A stretch of DNA of 36,775 nucleotides from Azospirillum sp. TSO22-1. GTDB lineage: Bacteria > Pseudomonadota > Alphaproteobacteria > Azospirillales > Azospirillaceae. The notes beneath the pieces were generated by a model. It saw only the letters and a list, made by a program, of their open reading frames with translations, was not told the DNA's origin and searched no databases. The position numbers and the translations under genes are program-made. Location: positions 1 through 36,775 of the forward strand of contig NZ_LGQZ01000121.1 in assembly GCF_003116015.1 (NCBI RefSeq), given 5' to 3'. This document shows, piece by piece, positions 33,463-36,775 of this stretch (position 1 is the first letter of the stretch; each line of letters opens with the position of its first letter).

Positions 33463-33477
33463 ATGAATGCATCTCAT
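33463..33477. promoter_or_regulatory. LysR-type dyad ATGA-N7-TCAT, site 2
   Basis: ATGAATGCATCTCAT, 132 bp upstream of the MFS start and 67 bp centre to centre from site 1. Same arms and the same ATGAAT-C-CTCAT pattern. Confidence 0.6.
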
Positions 33478-33608
33478 AACCGCATGCGGTTTTGGGCCGC
33501 TAATGGCCGACGCGCGCCTCGATTATCTATGCCCCACCGGATCAACCCGGTCCTGACGGCAGCGTTCGCTGCCCGACCGAAGGTCATCCTCCACATCCAG
33601 GCCATCGC

Positions 33609-34808
33609 ATGCAGGTTCACATCTCTTCCGGAAACGGCGCGGCCGCGCCCCGGCCGGCCGCTTGGGGCGCCGTCTTCGCGATGTCGCTCTGCGTCTTCGT
33701 GCTCATCGCGTCCGAGTTCATGCCGGTCAGCCTGCTGACGCCAATCGCCACGGACCTGATCCTGACGGAAGGCCAAGCCGGACAGGCCATCTCCGTGTCC
33801 GGTATCTTCGCCGTGCTGACCAGCCTGTTCATCGCCTCGGCGACCGGGCGGCTCGACCGCAAGGTTGTGTTGCTGTCCCTGACCGGCCTGATGGCCCTGT
33901 CGGGGGCGGTCGTCGCCTTCGCGCCGGATTACGCGACGCTGATGATCGGCCGGGCGTTGCTCGGCGTCACGATCGGCGGCTTCTGGTCGATGTCGACGGC
34001 GACCGTGATGCGGCTGGTGCCGGAGGTCTCGGTGCCGCGGGCTCTTGCCATCCTCAACGGCGGCAACGCGCTCGCGGCCACCATCGCGGCTCCGCTGGGC
34101 AGCTTCCTTGGCGCCTTCATCGGATGGCGCGGCGCGTTCTTCTGCGTGGTGCCGCTCGCGGTCCTCGCGCTTTGCTGGCAGCTGATGAGCCTGCCGGCGA
34201 TGCGCAGCGAGCGCCGGTCCGGCACCGGGACCGTGTTCCGGCTTCTCGGCCGGCCCAAGGTGGCGTTCGGGATGGCGGCGATCCTGTTCCTGTTCATGGG
34301 GCAGTTCGCGCTGTTCACCTATCTGCGGCCGTTCCTCGAAACGGTGACCGGTGTCGATGTCTCCACGCTGTCGCTCCTTCTGCTGGTGGTCGGGGTGACC
34401 GGCTTCGCCGGCACGATGCTGATCGGACCGGTGTTGAACCGGAGCGTCTATGGCGTCCTCATCGTGATCCCGCTGCTGATGGCCGGCATCGCCGTGGCGC
34501 TGGTCGCCTTCGGCGGATGGGTCGCCGGGACGGCGCTGCTGCTGGGGGCGTGGGGCCTGATCGGCACGCCCGCGCCGGTCGGCTGGGGGACGTGGCTGTC
34601 GCGGACCCTGCCGGCGGACGCGGAGGCCGGCGGCGGCCTGATGGTCGCGACCATCCAGTTCGCGATCACGCTGGGTGCGACCGTCGGAGGGACGCTGTTC
34701 GACCTGAGCGGTTATCAGGCCACCTTCGGCGTCAGCACCGTCCTGCTCGTGATGGCCGCCCTTCTGGCTTTCGGTGCGTCGCGCACGGACCGGCTTCAGC
34801 CGGCCTGA
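33609..34808 (+). CDS. MFS transporter, drug/metabolite efflux type
   Basis: A 399-residue inner-membrane protein with about 12 hydrophobic segments, e.g. WGAVFAMSLCVFVLIASEFM (TM1) and GFWSMSTATVMRLVPEV. It has the MFS loop motif SATGRLDRKVVLL between TM2 and TM3 and FDLSGYQATFGVS near the C-terminus. 'FVLIASEFMPVSLLTPIA' is characteristic of the DHA1 proton antiporters related to NepI and AraJ, which export nucleosides, sugars or drugs. First gene rightward from the divergent promoter; the alcohol dehydrogenase follows 42 bp later. Substrate unknown; export of a compound handled by the neighbouring enzymes is a reasonable inference. Confidence 0.92.
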   Translation: MQVHISSGNGAAAPRPAAWGAVFAMSLCVFVLIASEFMPVSLLTPIATDLILTEGQAGQAISVSGIFAVLTSLFIASATGRLDRKVVLLSLTGLMALSGAVVAFAPDYATLMIGRALLGVTIGGFWSMSTATVMRLVPEVSVPRALAILNGGNALAATIAAPLGSFLGAFIGWRGAFFCVVPLAVLALCWQLMSLPAMRSERRSGTGTVFRLLGRPKVAFGMAAILFLFMGQFALFTYLRPFLETVTGVDVSTLSLLLLVVGVTGFAGTMLIGPVLNRSVYGVLIVIPLLMAGIAVALVAFGGWVAGTALLLGAWGLIGTPAPVGWGTWLSRTLPADAEAGGGLMVATIQFAITLGATVGGTLFDLSGYQATFGVSTVLLVMAALLAFGASRTDRLQPA

Positions 34809-34850
34809 CGGGAACACCTCGAACGTGACACAAGAACCAAGGAGCGCTTC

Positions 34851-35900
34851 ATGACCATCAAGGCCTACGGCACCTACGGCGCCGACAAACCCCTCGAACC
34901 GCTGGAGATCACGCGGCGGGCTCCCGGCCCGCACGATGTCCAGATCGAGATCGCCTATTGCGGCATCTGCCACTCGGATCTGCATCAGGCGCGCGCGGAA
35001 TGGGTGGGCACGCACTGGCCGTGCGTCCCCGGCCACGAGATCGTGGGGCGCGTGTCGGCGGTCGGCGCGCATGTCTCGGGCTTCCGCACGGGTGAACTTG
35101 TCGGCATCGGCTGCATCGTCGACAGTTGCCGGCACTGCCCGGACTGCGAGGACGGGCTGGAGAACTACTGCGACGGCATGGTCGGCACCTACAACGGCCC
35201 GACCGACGATCCCCCGGGCCACACGCTCGGCGGCTATTCGCAGCGGATCGTGGTGCACGAGCGCTACGTGTTGCGGATCCGGCATCCGGAGGAGCAGCTC
35301 GCCGCGGTCGCGCCGCTGCTGTGCGCCGGCATCACCACCTATTCGCCCCTGAAGCACTGGAAGGCCGGTCCGGGCAAGAAGGTGGGCGTGGTCGGCATCG
35401 GCGGTCTCGGCCATATGGGCATCAAGCTCGCCCACGCCATGGGCGCGCATGTGGTCGCCTTCACCACCTCGGAATCCAAGCGCGAGGACGCTCACGCGCT
35501 CGGCGCCGACGAGGTGGTGGTGTCGCGCAATCCCGACGAGATGGCCGCCCACGCGAAGAGCTTCGACTTCATCCTGAACACCGTGGCCGCCCCACACGAC
35601 CTCGATGGGTTCCTCGTGCTGTTGAAGCGCGACGGGACGATGACGCTGGTGGGCGCACCGGCGACGCCGCACCCCTCGCCCAACGTCTTCAACCTGATCA
35701 CCAAGCGCCGGGCGCTCGCCGGCTCGATGATCGGCGGCATCCCGGAGACGCAGGAGATGCTCGACTTCTGCGCGGAGCACGGCATCGTCTCCGACATCGA
35801 GCTGATCCGCGCCGACGCGATCAACGGCGCCTACGAGCGCATGCTCAAGGGCGATGTGAAGTACCGGTTCGTGATCGACACCGCCTCCCTGAGCGCCTGA
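34851..35900 (+). CDS. Zinc-dependent NAD(P) alcohol dehydrogenase (YahK/CAD-like)
   Basis: Medium-chain reductase that interconverts aldehydes and alcohols with NAD(P)H. The 349-residue protein has catalytic zinc ligands in YCGICHSDLHQ (Cys37), PGHEIVG (His62, Glu63) and the later Cys of LLCAGITTY. The structural zinc site is CRHCPDCEDGLENYC (Cys93, 96, 99, 107), and the Rossmann motif is VVGIGGLGHMGIKLA. The branch is the cinnamyl-alcohol-dehydrogenase-like group with broad aldehyde reductase activity. AAGGAG lies 6 bases before the ATG. Probably co-transcribed with the MFS gene; a 7-bp GC hairpin (35925-35947) follows the stop. Confidence 0.95.
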   Translation: MTIKAYGTYGADKPLEPLEITRRAPGPHDVQIEIAYCGICHSDLHQARAEWVGTHWPCVPGHEIVGRVSAVGAHVSGFRTGELVGIGCIVDSCRHCPDCEDGLENYCDGMVGTYNGPTDDPPGHTLGGYSQRIVVHERYVLRIRHPEEQLAAVAPLLCAGITTYSPLKHWKAGPGKKVGVVGIGGLGHMGIKLAHAMGAHVVAFTTSESKREDAHALGADEVVVSRNPDEMAAHAKSFDFILNTVAAPHDLDGFLVLLKRDGTMTLVGAPATPHPSPNVFNLITKRRALAGSMIGGIPETQEMLDFCAEHGIVSDIELIRADAINGAYERMLKGDVKYRFVIDTASLSA

Positions 35901-35924
35901 TCGCGTCGGCCGGGACAAAAGGCA

Positions 35925-35947
35925 GGGCCGGTGCGTCGCGCCGGCCC
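35925..35947 (+). terminator. Hairpin after the alcohol dehydrogenase
   Basis: GGGCCGG (35925-35931) pairs with CCGGCCC (35941-35947), followed by GTT; a modest terminator candidate. Confidence 0.5.
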
Positions 35948-35974
35948 GTTCCGGCACTTCATTCATGAGCTGGC

Positions 35975-35991
35975 GCGATAAGCCTTATCGC
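35975..35991. promoter_or_regulatory. Palindrome GCGATAA-GCC-TTATCGC
   Basis: Perfect 7+3+7 inverted repeat about 110 bp upstream of the carboxymuconolactone-decarboxylase-like gene. It could be an operator for that gene; it differs from the ATGA-N7-TCAT boxes. Confidence 0.4.
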
Positions 35992-36099
35992 CGGACGGCT
36001 CCTAATCAAACGCAACCTTCCATGCAAGTTTGAGCAGGCCCCTGGGAGACGCACGCCCGTGCCCTCTCGCGTCTCAGACTTGGTCAACTGGAGATACCG

Positions 36100-36775
36100 A
36101 TGAAACGTCTTGCCGCGACGATCGCATCACTCGCTCTGCTCGCCTCGTCGGCCGTCCATGCGCAGCAGGGCGCGGCCACGCCGGGCTCCGGAACCCATGC
36201 CGGAACGCTGACGCCGGGCGACATCCGGGCAGTTTCGCCGGCGCTGGAGAGATACGCGCAAGGCCCGATCAACGGCGATCTGTGGAAGCGCTCTGGCCTG
36301 TCGCCGCGCGACCGCAGCATCGTCACCATGGCGGCTCTCATCGCGCGCAACCAAGCGGTCGAGATGCCGCGCCACGTCGCCCTGGCGCTCGACAACGGCG
36401 TCAAGCCGGGCGAGCTGTCCGAGATCATCACCCATCTCGCCTTCTACTCCGGCTGGGCGAACGCCATGGCGGCGGTGGCAGTCACGAAGGACGTCTTCGC
36501 CCAGCGGCGCATTGCGGCCGATCAGCTTCCCCCGGCCTCGCCCAAGCCGCTTTCCCTCGACGAGGCCGCCGAGGCGCGGCGCGCGACGGGCGTGGCGCAG
36601 AACTTCGGCGCGGTGGCGCCGGGGATCGTGCAGTACACGACGGACGTGCTGTTCCGCGACCTCTGGCTGCGCCCGGACCTGGCGCCGCGGGATCGCAGCC
36701 TGGTCACCGTCAGCGCCCTGGTCGCCTCGGGGCAGGTCGCGCAGATCCCCTACCACCTCAACCGGGCGATGGACA
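36100..36775 (+). CDS. Exported carboxymuconolactone decarboxylase family protein (partial)
   Basis: The reading frame is open from ATG 36100 (CTGGAG upstream) to the window end, 225 codons, so the C-terminus is missing. Signal peptide MKRLAATIASLALLASSAVHAQ, cleavage near residue 22. Two AhpD/CMD-like domains: residues about 45-135 (LSPRDRSIVTMAALIARNQAVEMPRH, ITHLAFYSGWANAM, in parts) and from about 155 (GVAQNFGAVAPGIVQYTTDVLFRDLWLRPDLAPRDRSLVTVSALVASGQ, in parts). The CxxC redox pair of AhpD is not visible. Periplasmic location with a Tat hydrolase and a cyclophilin-like partner points to a periplasmic detoxification or modification set. Exact reaction unknown. Confidence 0.88.
   Translation, partial: MKRLAATIASLALLASSAVHAQQGAATPGSGTHAGTLTPGDIRAVSPALERYAQGPINGDLWKRSGLSPRDRSIVTMAALIARNQAVEMPRHVALALDNGVKPGELSEIITHLAFYSGWANAMAAVAVTKDVFAQRRIAADQLPPASPKPLSLDEAAEARRATGVAQNFGAVAPGIVQYTTDVLFRDLWLRPDLAPRDRSLVTVSALVASGQVAQIPYHLNRAMD

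Larger units (their letters stand above)
33287..33608. promoter_or_regulatory. Divergent hydrolase/MFS promoter region
   Basis: A 322-bp non-coding region with two near-identical dyads (33396-33410 and 33463-33477) and lower GC than its surroundings. Individual -10/-35 elements for the two divergent genes cannot be assigned with confidence. Confidence 0.6.

Noticed and set aside
33474..35966. 830-residue minus-strand frame opposite the MFS and alcohol dehydrogenase genes
   Set aside because: Spans two real genes and their spacer; no family motifs.
28522..36775. Direct repeat of the tRNA-Pro 3' end as an attachment site
   Set aside because: No second copy of the tRNA terminus was seen to the right within the window, so island borders cannot be claimed.

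Overview
The window is high-GC DNA from an alphaproteobacterium, most likely a member of the Rhodospirillales close to Azospirillum. This rests on gene content and order rather than on any search: a glyA-nrdR-ribD...ribE-ribB-ribH-nusB-thiL block, a yceD-rpmF-plsX-fabH-ihfA-merR-tRNA-Pro block, a ubiquinol-cytochrome c chaperone, a MucR/Ros regulator, an H+-pyrophosphatase and a CtrA-type TTAA-N7-TTAA site. About 37 protein genes, two decayed genes and one tRNA can be supported.

Layout. 1-204: the 3' end of an IS3-family insertion sequence whose transposase is frameshifted. 268-5879: mtnP, two small unknown genes around a shared bidirectional terminator, psuG, and a DNA-repair pair (metallo-beta-lactamase exonuclease and ATP-dependent DNA ligase), with two kinds of palindromic intergenic repeat. 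5930-7444: a TPR/glycosyltransferase-like gene of visibly lower GC. 7556-10364: small envelope and stress genes (two FliL-like periplasmic paralogues, a YciE-type ferritin-like protein, two small unknowns) and a MucR-type regulator. 10841-19743: central metabolism, with rpiB, glyA, nrdR, the riboflavin genes, nusB and thiL. The riboflavin run is interrupted by a TetR regulator and a diiron-type membrane hydrolase. 19805-22673: a third FliL-like protein and hppA. 22864-28598: an unknown gene, bamE, the bc1-complex chaperone, yceD, rpmF, plsX, fabH, ihfA, a MerR regulator and tRNA-Pro(GGG).

28600-36775 looks accessory. Directly after the tRNA lies a ParB-like gene with a large internal deletion, flanked by strong hairpins, probably the relic of a plasmid or integrative element. 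It is followed by a LysR regulator, a cyclophilin-like secreted protein, a Tat-type alpha/beta hydrolase, and the divergent MFS exporter, zinc alcohol dehydrogenase and secreted carboxymuconolactone-decarboxylase-like protein (cut by the window end).

The most interesting signals are: (i) three copies of the dyad ATGA-N7-TCAT (each a LysR-type T-N11-A box), two in the divergent hydrolase/MFS promoter and one over the lysR ribosome-binding site, which point to one LysR regulon; (ii) three dispersed FliL-like paralogues, two of them apparently exported without a membrane anchor; (iii) a RibB whose GTP cyclohydrolase II half has lost all its zinc cysteines; (iv) a mobile palindrome that appears to supply the ribosome-binding site of ribD; (v) the decayed parB next to a tRNA. 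No CRISPR array, rRNA or recognisable defence system was seen.
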